DNA of 64,000 nt, from positions 4,216,001 to 4,280,000 of the forward strand of contig NZ_OY762512.1 in assembly GCF_963665995.1 (NCBI RefSeq), given 5' to 3'. A model generated the notes under the pieces. It worked only from the letters and a program-made list of their open reading frames with translations. It had not been told where the DNA came from and ran no database searches. The position numbers were made by a program, and so were the translations under genes. Origin of the DNA: Pleurocapsa sp. FMAR1 (GTDB lineage: Bacteria > Cyanobacteriota > Cyanobacteriia > Cyanobacteriales > Xenococcaceae). Positions within the stretch are counted from its first letter, which is position 1, and every line of letters starts with the position of its first letter. Below, one piece after another: positions 26,422 to 36,278 of this stretch.

Positions 26422-27390
26422 ATGACATCCTCAATTGAAACTTCTAAACGCACTGTGCGTATCGGCACACGGAAAAGCCAGCTTGCTTTGGTGCAAACCT
26501 ACTGGGTAAAAGCAGAGTTAGAAAAGCATTTTCCCGATCTTGAATTTGAAGTCGAGAAAATGAGTACTAAAGGGGATAAGATTCTGGATGTTCCTTTGGC
26601 AAAAATCGGCGACAAAGGTTTGTTTACCAAAGAGCTAGAGACGGGAATGCTCAACAATCAAACGGATTTTGCGGTACATTCTCTCAAGGATCTACCGACT
26701 AATTTACCCGCAGGGTTGATGTTAGGTTGTGTAACTAAAAGAGAAGATCCTGCCGATGCTCTAGCGGTTAATGAAAAAAATAAGGATAGAAAACTAGAAA
26801 CTCTTCCTGCTGGTGCGGTAATTGGTACGTCTTCCCTCAGACGTTTGGCACAGCTACGACACAGCTATCCTCATTTGGAATTTAAGGATATTCGCGGCAA
26901 TGTCAATACTCGTTTGGCTAAATTAGATGCGGGAGAGTATGACGGGATTATTTTAGCGGTGGCTGGTTTGCAGCGATTAGATATGAGCGATCGCATTCAC
27001 CAAATTATTTCTCCTGAAATTTCGCTTCATGCAGTGGGACAAGGTGCATTGGGTATTGAATGTCGTGCAGGCGATGAAGAAATTCTCAAGATTTTAAAAG
27101 CATTAGAAGATGCCGACAGTTGCGATCGCGCTTTGGCAGAAAGATCATTTTTGAGAGAGCTAGAAGGAGGTTGCCAAGTGCCAATTGGCGTTAATACCAG
27201 CATTGAAAATAATAATTTAACTATCAAAGGAATGGTAGCTAGTCTAGATGGATTAAGACTGATTAAGGACACCGTAAGCGGTGATCGTCACAATTCAGAG
27301 CAACTGGGCAAAGACTTGGCAGCTAAATTGCGAGAACAAGGAGCAGGTGATATACTGGCGGAAATTTTTGCTGAGGTTGGGCGAGATTAA
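26422..27390 (+). CDS. hemC: Hydroxymethylbilane synthase (porphobilinogen deaminase)
   Basis: HemC joins four porphobilinogen molecules into hydroxymethylbilane in haem and chlorophyll synthesis. From ATG 26422 the product has 322 residues, the normal family size. Key features are [13 protein letters not shown] at the N-terminus, [26 protein letters not shown] and [10 protein letters not shown], in which C251 should carry the dipyrromethane cofactor. The frame is open to a TTG at 26362, but that extension is atypical. It is the only tetrapyrrole gene in the window. Confidence 0.95.
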   Translation: MTSSIETSKRTVRIGTRKSQLALVQTYWVKAELEKHFPDLEFEVEKMSTKGDKILDVPLAKIGDKGLFTKELETGMLNNQTDFAVHSLKDLPTNLPAGLMLGCVTKREDPADALAVNEKNKDRKLETLPAGAVIGTSSLRRLAQLRHSYPHLEFKDIRGNVNTRLAKLDAGEYDGIILAVAGLQRLDMSDRIHQIISPEISLHAVGQGALGIECRAGDEEILKILKALEDADSCDRALAERSFLRELEGGCQVPIGVNTSIENNNLTIKGMVASLDGLRLIKDTVSGDRHNSEQLGKDLAAKLREQGAGDILAEIFAEVGRD

Positions 27391-27484
27391 ATCAGCCTAA
27401 CAACAAAAATTCAATCTTCCTTTGACTCTATTAGAATGATCGAGTATCACTTAAGTTGTCTAGTAATTTTTTTTGTATTAAATT

Positions 27485-27805
27485 ATGAATATTAAAACTA
27501 TCGCCATTCCCATGTTTGTTGCTCTATCTCTTTTATTTGGAGCCTGTGCAGACAAAACAGAAACCCCTAATGGGGTAGACGGTGCAGCAAATGACGCTGG
27601 AGGTGCCGTAAATGATGCTGGCGATGCCACTGGAGATGCTGTAAATGATGCTGGCGGTGCCATGAAAGATGGTGCAAATGACGCTGGAGATGCTATGAAA
27701 GATGCTGGAGGTGACATGAAAGATAAAGCTGGCGGTGCCATGGAAGATACTGGAGGTGCCATGAAAGACACTGGAAATGATATGAAAAATGATGGTAACA
27801 ACTAA
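27485..27805 (+). CDS. Small lipoprotein with Gly/Ala/Asp repeats
   Basis: A 106-residue protein. Its lipoprotein signal peptide ends in LLFGAC (lipobox, Cys ~21). The mature part consists almost wholly of repeats such as DAGGAVNDAGDA, DAGGAMKDGAND and DTGGAMKDTGND. The acidic, glycine/alanine-rich, lysine-spaced composition recalls LEA-like or other disordered stress proteins anchored to a membrane. The repeats leave the reverse strand open too (27478-27801), but that frame lacks any functional sign. A terminator-like hairpin follows at 27942. Confidence 0.72.
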   Translation: MNIKTIAIPMFVALSLLFGACADKTETPNGVDGAANDAGGAVNDAGDATGDAVNDAGGAMKDGANDAGDAMKDAGGDMKDKAGGAMEDTGGAMKDTGNDMKNDGNN

Positions 27806-27941
27806 AGTACGAGGGATGCTATCAAAGATTTCGGGAACAAAGCTCCTTGAAGTAAAAGCAAATAAATCCTAATTGTCTAATGATTTTTAGCTGATTTTGA
27901 GCAATCTGACCATCTAACTGATATTATTTTCATATCAAGAT

Positions 27942-27982
27942 AATAGGTATCGACTAGCTAAGGCTATCGATGCCTATTTTTT
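27942..27982 (+). terminator. Rho-independent terminator
   Basis: A 12-bp stem with one G-T pair (AATAGGTATCGA with TCGATGCCTATT, 27942-27953 and 27967-27978) followed by TTTTT. It lies 137 bases past the lipoprotein stop and 48 bases before the Ycf51 gene. Confidence 0.7.
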
Positions 27983-28029
27983 ATCTTGTAGCTCTAGACT
28001 ATATCTACTAAATTATTTAATAACTTAAT

Positions 28030-28554
28030 ATGACATTGCCAACTGATCTTTTCTTTTATGCCAAATGGTCAGGTATTGCGACAATTATTTGCCTTCTCGT
28101 AGCGATTGTATCTTTTGTCGTCGGTTGGGGGTTTCGCTTTCGTCTTGTAGGTGTAACCAGCTTTATGGGAGTTCTCACGACTGGAATATTTGCCCTGGGT
28201 TTAGGTTTATTTCCCCATGCAAAAATTCCTGGTGCAGCACGTTATTCCTTGATTTATGATAATGGGGCAAATCAAGCTGTAGTAGCCGTAGCTCCAGATA
28301 TAGAGAAATCCGCTATCGAACCGACCTTGCTTCAGGCAGCCTCAGATCTATATTCTTATGGTAGGACTGGCGCAAATGGCGATAACCAGTTTACGATCAA
28401 ATTGAGGACTGTTTTACATCCCCAGACGGGTGTTTCTCAACCTCTGTTTTTAGGAGAAGCAAAGCGATCGCTAATTACTAGAGAAGACAAAGATATTGAA
28501 ATTAAGGTGTTTTCTCAGAATATAAACAAGCTACCTCCAGCTAAAAATACTTAA
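28030..28554 (+). CDS. ycf51: Ycf51 family protein (DUF2518)
   Basis: A 174-residue protein matching the Ycf51 family of cyanobacteria and red-algal plastids. The start MTLPTDLFFYAKWSGIATI is followed by two membrane helices (about 15-38 and 40-62) and a soluble C-terminal domain with YDNGANQAVVAVAPDI and SDLYSYGRTGANGDNQFTIKLRTV. Function is unknown, with conservation restricted to oxygenic phototrophs. It is followed 11 bases later by a dehydrogenase gene and probably cotranscribed with it. Confidence 0.88.
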   Translation: MTLPTDLFFYAKWSGIATIICLLVAIVSFVVGWGFRFRLVGVTSFMGVLTTGIFALGLGLFPHAKIPGAARYSLIYDNGANQAVVAVAPDIEKSAIEPTLLQAASDLYSYGRTGANGDNQFTIKLRTVLHPQTGVSQPLFLGEAKRSLITREDKDIEIKVFSQNINKLPPAKNT

Positions 28555-28565
28555 TTGAAGCAGAC

Positions 28566-29717
28566 ATGAGCAAAACCGCAGCAGCAAATAAAACAGCAAC
28601 TAGCTATACTCCCTTAGCCATCTCTCCTGCACGGGTGCTGCGGGGTGAACATTGTTTGGCAAACTCAGGTCAAGAAATTGCCAAATTGGGTGTGCGTCCT
28701 TTGGTGATCGGCGGTAATAATACCCTGAAGACTATTAAGCCTTTTATAGAGCCTGTGCTGAAGGCTGAGAAACTAATTAGCCAATCTGCCAGCTATAGTC
28801 CAGATTGTGCCGAGTCTTCACTGATTAAATTAAAAAATTTAGCCACAGAACATCAGGCAGATTTAGTTATTGGTGTTGGTGGTGGCAAAGCTTTAGATAC
28901 GGCGAAACTTTTGGCTCATCAGTGTGGTTTACCAATAGTTACCATTCCCACTTCTGGAGCTACCTGTGCTGCCTGGACGGCTTTATCAAATATTTATTCT
29001 GAGGCAGGAGCGTTTGAGTATGATGTAACTCTTAGCCGTTGTCCTGAGCTTTTGATTCTAGATTATGGTTTGGTGCGTACTGCTCCTCAAAGAACTTTGG
29101 TTGCAGGTATTGGCGACGCGATCGCTAAATGGTATGAGGCTTCAGTTAGTAGTGGTGAATCTTCAGCTACCTTGTTAATTTCGGCGGTACAGCAGGCGCG
29201 AATTTTGCGAGATATTCTATTCCAAAAATCGGCGATCGCTTTACAAAAACCTGATAGTAATGAATGGCGCGAAGTAGTTGACGCTACGGTTTTGCTGGCA
29301 GGGGTAATCGGCGGTCTTGGAGGAGCAGAATGTCGAACTGTAGCTGCTCACGCGGTTCATAATGGCTTGACCCATCTTGTAGAAGCTCATGACGTACTGC
29401 ACGGAGAAAAGGTAGCCTACGGTATTCTAGTTCAGTTACGTTTAGAAGAAATGGTGCAGGGTAATATTTTGGCAGCATCATCCAGGCAACAGCTAATTAA
29501 GTTTTATACTGAAATTGGTCTGCCAAAAACTTTAGAAGATTTAGGATTAGAAAATATTAGCTTGGCTCAACTACGCAAGGTAGCAATTATCGCCACTCAG
29601 CCTCAATCGGATATTCATCGATTACCCTTTAGCGTATCTGCTGAACAGTTAACAGCAGCAATGGTTTCAACTACGGTAAAAACTGCTAAAGCTACTAGTA
29701 CCGCTACGCGGAAGTAG
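28566..29717 (+). CDS. Iron-containing alcohol dehydrogenase / glycerol dehydrogenase-like protein
   Basis: A 383-residue member of the group III (Fe-ADH/GldA/dehydroquinate-synthase-like) superfamily. The NAD-binding GVGGGKALDTAK is near residues 105-116 and TIPTSGATCAAWTALS forms the adjoining loop. Metal-ligand candidates are D in GIGDAIAKWYE and the histidines in AAHAVHNGLTHLVEAHDVLHGEKVAYG. The substrate may be a polyol or aldehyde and is not determined. It follows ycf51 by 11 bases. Confidence 0.85.
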   Translation: MSKTAAANKTATSYTPLAISPARVLRGEHCLANSGQEIAKLGVRPLVIGGNNTLKTIKPFIEPVLKAEKLISQSASYSPDCAESSLIKLKNLATEHQADLVIGVGGGKALDTAKLLAHQCGLPIVTIPTSGATCAAWTALSNIYSEAGAFEYDVTLSRCPELLILDYGLVRTAPQRTLVAGIGDAIAKWYEASVSSGESSATLLISAVQQARILRDILFQKSAIALQKPDSNEWREVVDATVLLAGVIGGLGGAECRTVAAHAVHNGLTHLVEAHDVLHGEKVAYGILVQLRLEEMVQGNILAASSRQQLIKFYTEIGLPKTLEDLGLENISLAQLRKVAIIATQPQSDIHRLPFSVSAEQLTAAMVSTTVKTAKATSTATRK

Positions 29718-29738
29718 CCAAGGGGTACCCCCCGCAGG
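29718..29738. repeat. GC-rich 21-base repeat, copy 1
   Basis: A GGGGTACCCC-containing 21-mer just after the dehydrogenase stop, identical to 37583-37603. It lies in a 283-base gap before mnmG that otherwise shows no clear feature. Confidence 0.6.
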
Positions 29739-30000
29739 GAGTACTGATTTATCGGCTTTGATAGATTATTCGACAGTCACTTTATTTACGCCGTCTACTG
29801 GGTAAGCTTTCATCCATCAAAGCTTGCTAGTTAAAACTGAGCAGCGGAAGCAAAATGGGGCAGGAATTGATATACGTTACAATAAACTCCAGATTATAAA
29901 ATTGCAGTTGAGCGAAGCTTAGGTTAGGCGATCGCCCCAGCTAGACATTCTTCAATTTCTAAAACTTATAAGTATTTCTCTGTTTTGATTCTTATTTAAC

Positions 30001-31920
30001 ATGACCGTATCTCATCCCGTAGATTTTCAAGATGCTTTTGATATCATCGTCGTCGGTGGTGGACACTCTGGCTGTGAAGCTGCCTTGGCAGCAGCTAGGT
30101 TAGGCTGTCGTACCTTAATGTTGACCCTTAATCTAGACAGAATTGCTTGGCAACCCTGTAATCCTGCGGTGGGTGGTCCTGCTAAGTCTCAGTTAACTCA
30201 CGAGATTGATGCCTTGGGAGGCGAAATCGGCAAAGTAAGCGATCGCACTTATCTGCAAAAAAGGGTGCTTAACGCTTCTCGTGGTCCTGCGGTCTGGGCA
30301 TTACGGGCGCAAACTGACAAGCGCGAATATGCTACGGTGATGAAGCAAATCGTCGAGAATCAAGAAAACTTAAGTATTCGCGAAAGTACGGTTACCGATT
30401 TAATACTGGGTAAAAATGACGAAATAATTGGGATTGAGACTTATTTTGGGACTTGTTTTGCTGCTAAAGCCGTCATTCTCACCACAGGCACGTTTTTAGG
30501 TGGCAAGATTTGGGTTGGCAATAAATCGATGGATGCAGGACGTTCAGGTGAGTTTGCCGTTACAGGTTTGACAGAAACCTTGAATCAATTGGGTTTTGAA
30601 ACCAGCAGGCTAAAAACTGGAACTCCCGCTAGAGTCGATCGGCGATCGGTAGACTATAGCAAAATGCAGGCGCAGCCAGGAGATGAGATAGTGCGCTGGT
30701 TTAGTTTTGACCCCGCAGCCTGGGTAGAAAGAGAGCAAATGAACTGCTATTTAACTCGCACTACCGCCGAAACTCATAAAATTATTCGCGATAATTTGCA
30801 TCTGTCTCCTGTGTATGGTGGTTGGGTGGATGCTAAAGGTCCTCGCTACTGTCCTAGTATTGAAGATAAAATTGTTCGTTTTGCCGACAAAGAAAGCCAT
30901 CAGATTTTTATTGAGCCAGAAGGCAGAGATATCCCTGAACTTTATATCCAAGGATTTTCTACAGGACTGCCCGAAAAATTGCAGTTAGCAATGCTTAGAA
31001 CTCTACCAGGACTGGAAAAATGTGCCATGCTGCGTCCTGCCTATGCGGTAGAATATGACTTTTTGCCTGCTACCCAGTGTTACCCTACCCTGATGACCAA
31101 AAAAGTTGAGGGGCTGTTTAGCGCGGGTCAAATAAACGGCACTACAGGCTATGAAGAAGCAGCAGCACAGGGTTTGGTTGCGGGTATCAACGCTGTTAAA
31201 TTCGTCCGAGGTGAACCAGAGGTAATTTTCTCTAGGGAACAAAGTTACCTGGGTACGCTGATTGATGATCTGTGTACTAAAGATCTTCGTGAACCCTATC
31301 GGATGTTAACTAGTCGTTCAGAATATCGTCTTATTTTACGCTCTGATAATGCCGATCGCCGTTTGACTCCTTTGGGTAGAGAAATAGGCTTAATTGACGA
31401 TCGCCGTTGGCAGCTATATACCGACAAACAAGGGAAAATCATAGCCGAAAAAGCAAGGCTAGAGGCTACTCGCATTAAAGAACAAGATGCAGTAGGAATG
31501 GCGATCGCCAGCGAAAATCAGCAAAATATCAAAGGATCGATTACTCTAGCTGAGTTGTTGCGCCGTCCCAAATTTCATTATGCTGATTTGCAAAACTATG
31601 GGCTAGATAATGCTGAACTAAATATAGCCGAGACAGAAGGGGCAGAAATTGACCTTAAATATTCTGGCTATATCAAACGTCAACAAACCCAAATCGAACA
31701 AATCAGCCGTCATACCCAGCGCAGATTACCCCAAGATCTAGACTATCTCACAGTAGAGACTCTACGGATGGAGGCAAGGGAAAAACTCAATCAGGTCAAG
31801 CCTTTGACCATTGGTCAGGCAACCCGAATCGGTGGAGTCAATCCAGCCGATGTTAATGCCTTATTGGTATATCTAGAAATGCGATCGCAACACCAAGCTA
31901 AGGCAATCGCAGGTAGCTAA
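30001..31920 (+). CDS. mnmG: tRNA uridine-5-carboxymethylaminomethyl modification enzyme MnmG (GidA)
   Basis: A 639-residue FAD enzyme that, with MnmE, modifies U34 of certain tRNAs. The FAD-binding GGGHSG is at residues 19-24, then [57 protein letters not shown] and [17 protein letters not shown]. The C-terminal helical MnmE-binding part has [13 protein letters not shown]. The length is standard for bacteria, and all signature motifs are intact. No mnmE is nearby. Confidence 0.97.
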   Translation: MTVSHPVDFQDAFDIIVVGGGHSGCEAALAAARLGCRTLMLTLNLDRIAWQPCNPAVGGPAKSQLTHEIDALGGEIGKVSDRTYLQKRVLNASRGPAVWALRAQTDKREYATVMKQIVENQENLSIRESTVTDLILGKNDEIIGIETYFGTCFAAKAVILTTGTFLGGKIWVGNKSMDAGRSGEFAVTGLTETLNQLGFETSRLKTGTPARVDRRSVDYSKMQAQPGDEIVRWFSFDPAAWVEREQMNCYLTRTTAETHKIIRDNLHLSPVYGGWVDAKGPRYCPSIEDKIVRFADKESHQIFIEPEGRDIPELYIQGFSTGLPEKLQLAMLRTLPGLEKCAMLRPAYAVEYDFLPATQCYPTLMTKKVEGLFSAGQINGTTGYEEAAAQGLVAGINAVKFVRGEPEVIFSREQSYLGTLIDDLCTKDLREPYRMLTSRSEYRLILRSDNADRRLTPLGREIGLIDDRRWQLYTDKQGKIIAEKARLEATRIKEQDAVGMAIASENQQNIKGSITLAELLRRPKFHYADLQNYGLDNAELNIAETEGAEIDLKYSGYIKRQQTQIEQISRHTQRRLPQDLDYLTVETLRMEAREKLNQVKPLTIGQATRIGGVNPADVNALLVYLEMRSQHQAKAIAGS

Positions 31921-31922
31921 AA

Positions 31923-32687
31923 TTAAACATAGCAAATAGGTACAACATCAAGAAATCTTTCTCCTTCCATAGCTAAACGTAAAGGGCAATCTTTGCTGGG
32001 CCACTGGCTACGATTTTCGTAAACATATAGCTGATGTTTGGTAGGTAAGGCATCGGAGTTAATTCGCTCAACTCTGCTAAAGTAAGCTTCGTAGCGTTCA
32101 AAGTATTCCAGACCAGGGGCGCGGACATGATATTCCTCTTTAGGGTTAGGTTCAGGATATTCAATAGTTTGCTCTGCCACTAAAGGTACAGGTAATATGG
32201 CAATTCCCTTGGGTTTTAAAATACGACGAATTTCCGCGATCGCTTTTAAATCGTCAGGAATATGTTCTAAAACATGAGAAGCAAAAACAAAATCGTAGCT
32301 TTGATCGGCAAAAGGAAGATTTTGTAAATCTACCCGATGATCTACCTCTGGCATATAAAGATCGGCTGTCTCGTATCTACCAAATTTATCGGCAAAATAA
32401 CCTCGAAAAAAATTTTCAGGCGCAAAATGAAGCATACTCAAAGTCGAAGTATCGAGCTTTGATAATAACTGGTCAACTACTAAATATTGAATACGATGTC
32501 TTTCTAAAGCTCTACATTTGGGACATTGAGCGTGCTTGCGCCAAGCAGTAGCAGCTTTCAAATCTTTAAAAGCACCAGTGTAGTTGCAGACTGGACAATT
32601 AAATTGTTCTTTATGGCGATTTTGTAATTTAAAGACCCAAGATTTGACTTCTTTTTTTAATTCTCTTGCTTGGTTTTTTAGATTCAT
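31923..32687 (-). CDS. SAM-dependent methyltransferase with N-terminal zinc ribbon
   Basis: A 254-residue protein from ATG 32687. An N-terminal zinc ribbon (C31, C34, C55, C58; CPVCNYTGAF and CPKCRALERHR) is followed by a class I methyltransferase core with VDLQNLPFADQSYDFVFASHVLEHIPDD and ILKPKGIAILPVPL. The C-terminus is HVRAPGLEYFERYEAYF. Relatives often modify glycans or lipids in polysaccharide clusters, but nothing nearby fixes the substrate. The TTG at 32705 would add six residues. It converges with mnmG, with two bases between the stops. Confidence 0.85.
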   Translation of the reverse strand: MNLKNQARELKKEVKSWVFKLQNRHKEQFNCPVCNYTGAFKDLKAATAWRKHAQCPKCRALERHRIQYLVVDQLLSKLDTSTLSMLHFAPENFFRGYFADKFGRYETADLYMPEVDHRVDLQNLPFADQSYDFVFASHVLEHIPDDLKAIAEIRRILKPKGIAILPVPLVAEQTIEYPEPNPKEEYHVRAPGLEYFERYEAYFSRVERINSDALPTKHQLYVYENRSQWPSKDCPLRLAMEGERFLDVVPICYV

Positions 32688-32820
32688 GATCTTGGCAAGT
32701 CGCAAATTTCAGTTAATAGTAATTTACGCTATTTTTACCTGATTACGTATCAACTTTCGCGATTGAGCTTGCCTTGTTTTAGCCTTTTAATCGATACTAC
32801 AATCGTAGTTAGGCTGAAAA

Positions 32821-35226
32821 TTATTGATCGCATCTGATTGCAACCTGATAGTTCCGTCCTTCCCAGCTATTACAGTCGCTCCAGAAAAAGGTAAACTCAA
32901 CTAATAATGTTTCCAGCTTTTGAATCGGAATATCGACAAAATAAATTGCTAAATTTGTAGAACTTGAGAACGTTTCTTCAATCGTCTGCCAGTCATTCCA
33001 CGTCCAATGCAATTTAAATGCGCGACCGCACTGAATTCGCAGTAAAGATTTAGGCTTGACTTGTGCCACTTGTCGATTAAACTGCCAAACTTCAATTTGC
33101 CAGCGATCGCTGGTTTTTTGGTAACGTTCGACAACTTCGGGAATTAAATCGAAAAGGCGATCGTCACGAACCGAGCGCAATAATTTAATATACTCCGCAT
33201 GGGACCACATCAAGGGCATCGCCGAACCTGTAGGTGTACCTAAGTACATATGGGCATCGGGGATATCGGGCGCATCCCAAACTTGCTCTGGTAGTAACGC
33301 CGTATCGTCTGCCATTTTTTCCATAGCGCGAATAAATGGTTTGGGATCTCGACGGGCTGCTAATTCGTATACTCCTCTCTCGCCTGTTAGTAGCGTCCAA
33401 GACCGCCCCGTACCCCAACCATCCCAAGCACTACCATCTTCTCGTTGTCCGTGTCCATCGTGATTATAGCGTTTCCATACAGGGCCAAAGGGAGTTTCGG
33501 TTTTTAGTATTTTATCTACCACTTTAAGAGAGTCTACAATCAAAGGATCGTCAGCAGAGCGAATGCCATAGCGTACTAATTCGAGAAAACTGGGATCGAC
33601 AATTTCTTTGGCGGGAAATTCTTGTTGGGAATCTGGATGGCGATGGGGAATTTTTAGCATACCCTGGTTAGGATTCTCATTGGGCTGAGGATCGTTAACG
33701 TCGGCTGGATTAATGCGGATATAGTACCGTTGGATCTCTGGGTCTAGTGTACCTTCTGTAGTTACCGTCCAAGCTTCGATATGTGTCTCCAAAAAGTCGG
33801 CATAATCTTCAATAAACCGTGCTGTATCCTCGTCACCAGCTTCTTTTGCCCAGGTAGCAGCACAAATAAGGGCAGCAATGGTTACGGCTAAAGTAGCTGG
33901 AGAAAACCCACTCGACTGTTCCCATCTTTCTTGTTGAGTTACGGGACTTTGAAGAATTAAATATTTAGCTGCTGAAATTACTGTAAAATAAGCATCGAAT
34001 TGACCCAAAGCCTTGGCTTGTTTGAGATGCCAGGCTAACATAATTGGCTTTGCCACCTCATCTAGCTGAAGTCCTCGCCTCTTTACTTCACCATCGACGT
34101 AAAAGTTTTGGGCAAAACCCCCATCTGGATGTTGGGAATTGGCTAGATAAATTAAAACTCTTAGGGGTGTGTCAGTCTCACCTGCTGCTAAGGCGCCGAT
34201 CGCACTGTTGACTAAATCTCGTGGCCAAACATAGTGATAGCCACCATATTCGCTATCGTCTCCTTTTACTTGCCCCCAGGGAATAGAAAGGGAGGCAATC
34301 ATCGCACCTGGATATTGTTTATCTTCGTGAGCGAGTAAGACACTAAAGCTATTGCGGTAAAGTTTGCCGTTATCTTGAGTTACTTCTTCTAAAGGCAGAA
34401 TTTGATCGTGAGTTCGATTCCATTGGTCGATAAAACGCTCTTTGTGCTGTTTAAAGGGAATACCCAAAGATTGGAAAAGATTAGTTGTCGCTCGGTGCAG
34501 AGTATTGCCAAAAGCAATTGTTAGCGTGAATTCAGTTTTTTCTGACAGGTCGAGTTCTCCCATCAAAGCCACATTACCATCCTCGGCGCAATCGAATTCC
34601 CAATCCATCTGATAATTATCGGCTAAGTCAGTCCAGCCATCGCTGTGTCCGACATAACCGCAAGAAAGACGTTTAAAAGGAACTGTGGCTGATATAGCTA
34701 GCCAAGTATTGTCTTTTTGGGCTACCAAAATTTCTCGTCCCGCTGCTATGATTACATACGCATTATTATGCTTACCTCCATCATTCAAGTGAGGCGCACA
34801 AAGAGCATAAAGCTTTAGTCGAGCGAGATATTCTGGACTACCAGTCAGCCAAGTATGCTGCAAAATACAGGGTAGGTGAGGATCGCTGATAATTTCCTTG
34901 TGAATTGTGTAATTTCCATTGGGATCGTCATTAGTAACGTAGTAACCTAAAGCGTTTTTGTCTATTTCTTGGATTTTAGTTTTTAAATGACGCTTTTCTT
35001 CATGAAAGAAACTTTCTCCATCGCTAACTAAATACTGCAAGTCTCTGATCTGAGGGCGATCGATAGTAGGATAATAAACTTCGGTAATAACTCCATTCCA
35101 CAGGGTAAACCAAATACGGCTAGAGGTTGAGTAAGCAGTACCTACACCCTGTTTGTTGCCTTGTGTCCAGCGAGGTTCGATTCCTGGATGACCAAAAGCT
35201 TGATTTTGACCGCGAAAATTTACCAT
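32821..35226 (-). CDS. GH15 glucoamylase-like glucan 1,4-alpha-glucosidase
   Basis: An 801-residue GH15 enzyme. An N-terminal beta-sandwich (about 1-280) is followed by the (alpha/alpha)6 catalytic barrel with SLSIPWGQVKGDDSEYGGYHYVWPRD (about 312-340), QHPDGGFAQNFYVDG and GSAWDGWGTGRSWTLLTGERGVYEL (about 600-625). The glutamate in GERG is a likely catalytic residue. Members release glucose from the ends of alpha-glucans. No signal peptide is seen, so it probably acts on cytoplasmic glycogen or oligosaccharides. A C-terminal ~100-residue region resembles a carbohydrate-binding domain. Confidence 0.9.
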   Translation of the reverse strand: MVNFRGQNQAFGHPGIEPRWTQGNKQGVGTAYSTSSRIWFTLWNGVITEVYYPTIDRPQIRDLQYLVSDGESFFHEEKRHLKTKIQEIDKNALGYYVTNDDPNGNYTIHKEIISDPHLPCILQHTWLTGSPEYLARLKLYALCAPHLNDGGKHNNAYVIIAAGREILVAQKDNTWLAISATVPFKRLSCGYVGHSDGWTDLADNYQMDWEFDCAEDGNVALMGELDLSEKTEFTLTIAFGNTLHRATTNLFQSLGIPFKQHKERFIDQWNRTHDQILPLEEVTQDNGKLYRNSFSVLLAHEDKQYPGAMIASLSIPWGQVKGDDSEYGGYHYVWPRDLVNSAIGALAAGETDTPLRVLIYLANSQHPDGGFAQNFYVDGEVKRRGLQLDEVAKPIMLAWHLKQAKALGQFDAYFTVISAAKYLILQSPVTQQERWEQSSGFSPATLAVTIAALICAATWAKEAGDEDTARFIEDYADFLETHIEAWTVTTEGTLDPEIQRYYIRINPADVNDPQPNENPNQGMLKIPHRHPDSQQEFPAKEIVDPSFLELVRYGIRSADDPLIVDSLKVVDKILKTETPFGPVWKRYNHDGHGQREDGSAWDGWGTGRSWTLLTGERGVYELAARRDPKPFIRAMEKMADDTALLPEQVWDAPDIPDAHMYLGTPTGSAMPLMWSHAEYIKLLRSVRDDRLFDLIPEVVERYQKTSDRWQIEVWQFNRQVAQVKPKSLLRIQCGRAFKLHWTWNDWQTIEETFSSSTNLAIYFVDIPIQKLETLLVEFTFFWSDCNSWEGRNYQVAIRCDQ

Positions 35227-35320
35227 GATTAATTAAACTTACAAAGTCTTGAGAAATTAGTAGAAACGTATAAATTAAACAGTTCTCTTCCACCATAATA
35301 AAGCGCGATCGCATCGCTTT

Positions 35321-36239
35321 TTATGAATGACGACGTGAGAAAGATTTTGCTTCGACAAAGAGATTTTTAATCTCTGGATGCTGACTACGAATTTTTGCTT
35401 CTAAACGGTCGATCGCCTCTGTTACTTCTTCAACTGATAGTTCTCGCTGAAAGACAATTTCAATATTAAGTAATACTTCCTCAGGTCCAAAATGCAAAGT
35501 AAGAACGCGCATTACTTCTTTAACGGCCCTATCTTCGGCGGCTATTTGGCGAATACTGTCGATCGTCGCAATATCGGCACTTTCACCTACTAATAAACCT
35601 TTACATTCGTAAGCCAGCAAAATGGCAACCATTGTCAAGATGATGCCAATAATAATCGAAGCCACTCCGTCAAAATAAGGATTTTTGAATAAGTGACCCA
35701 AGAAAACGCCCAAAAAAGCGACGATTAAACCCAAAAGAGCAGCAGAGTCTTCAAATAAAACCGTAAAAATAGTGGGGTCTTTACTATTTTTTGCTGCTTG
35801 CCAAATATTGCGATCGCTCTTGTTAGATAATAACGCTCGATAAGACACGCGCCAAGACAGCCCTTCAAACACGAACGCACAGCCTAAAACAATATAACTC
35901 CATAATGGGTCTTCTAAAGGAGACGGCTCGATTAAATGAGTTACGCCTTCATAAAAAGACATTCCACCACCGAGGGCAAAAATGAGAATCGCTACGATTA
36001 GAGTCCAGAAATATAATTCCTGACCATAGCCAAAAGGATGGCTAGCATCTGCTGGTTTTTGACTCAGACGGATGCCTAATAATAATAGTAATTCATTGCC
36101 TGTATCGACTAGCGAATGAATACCTTCAACAGAGCATAGCCGAACTACCGCTAATCCCTGCTGCAATAAATTTAGTAATGGCGATCGCTGCTAACATAGC
36201 GATCGCCGCAAAAATAGTTTTTTTTGAATCAGATGCCAT
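35321..36239 (-). pseudogene. Cation diffusion facilitator transporter, one-base frameshift near codon 37
   Basis: The frame from 36166 to 35321 encodes a CDF-type transporter (EGIHSLVDTGNELLLLLGIRLSQKPADASHPFGYGQELYFW, several membrane helices, C-terminal metal-sensor-like domain) but lacks the first helix. Reading from ATG 36239 on the minus strand gives MASDSKKTIFAAIAMLAAIA and continues through SGSSAML, the missing helix. It then hits TGA at 36128-36126. The two frames join by removing one base at about 36126-36132 (CTCTGTTGAAGG where CTCTGTGAAGG would be expected). The gene is therefore either inactivated by a +1 insertion or carries a sequencing error. Function if intact would be divalent metal efflux. 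Confidence 0.82.
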
Positions 36240-36278
36240 GATCGGTTTGGTGGTACAAATTGTGGATCTGCCGCATTT

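Noticed and set aside
27478-27801. Long open frame on the minus strand antisense to the lipoprotein gene
   Set aside because: It mirrors the repeats of the lipoprotein and has repetitive Pro/Ser/Ala composition with no family sign or ribosome-binding site. The plus-strand gene has a lipobox and better context.
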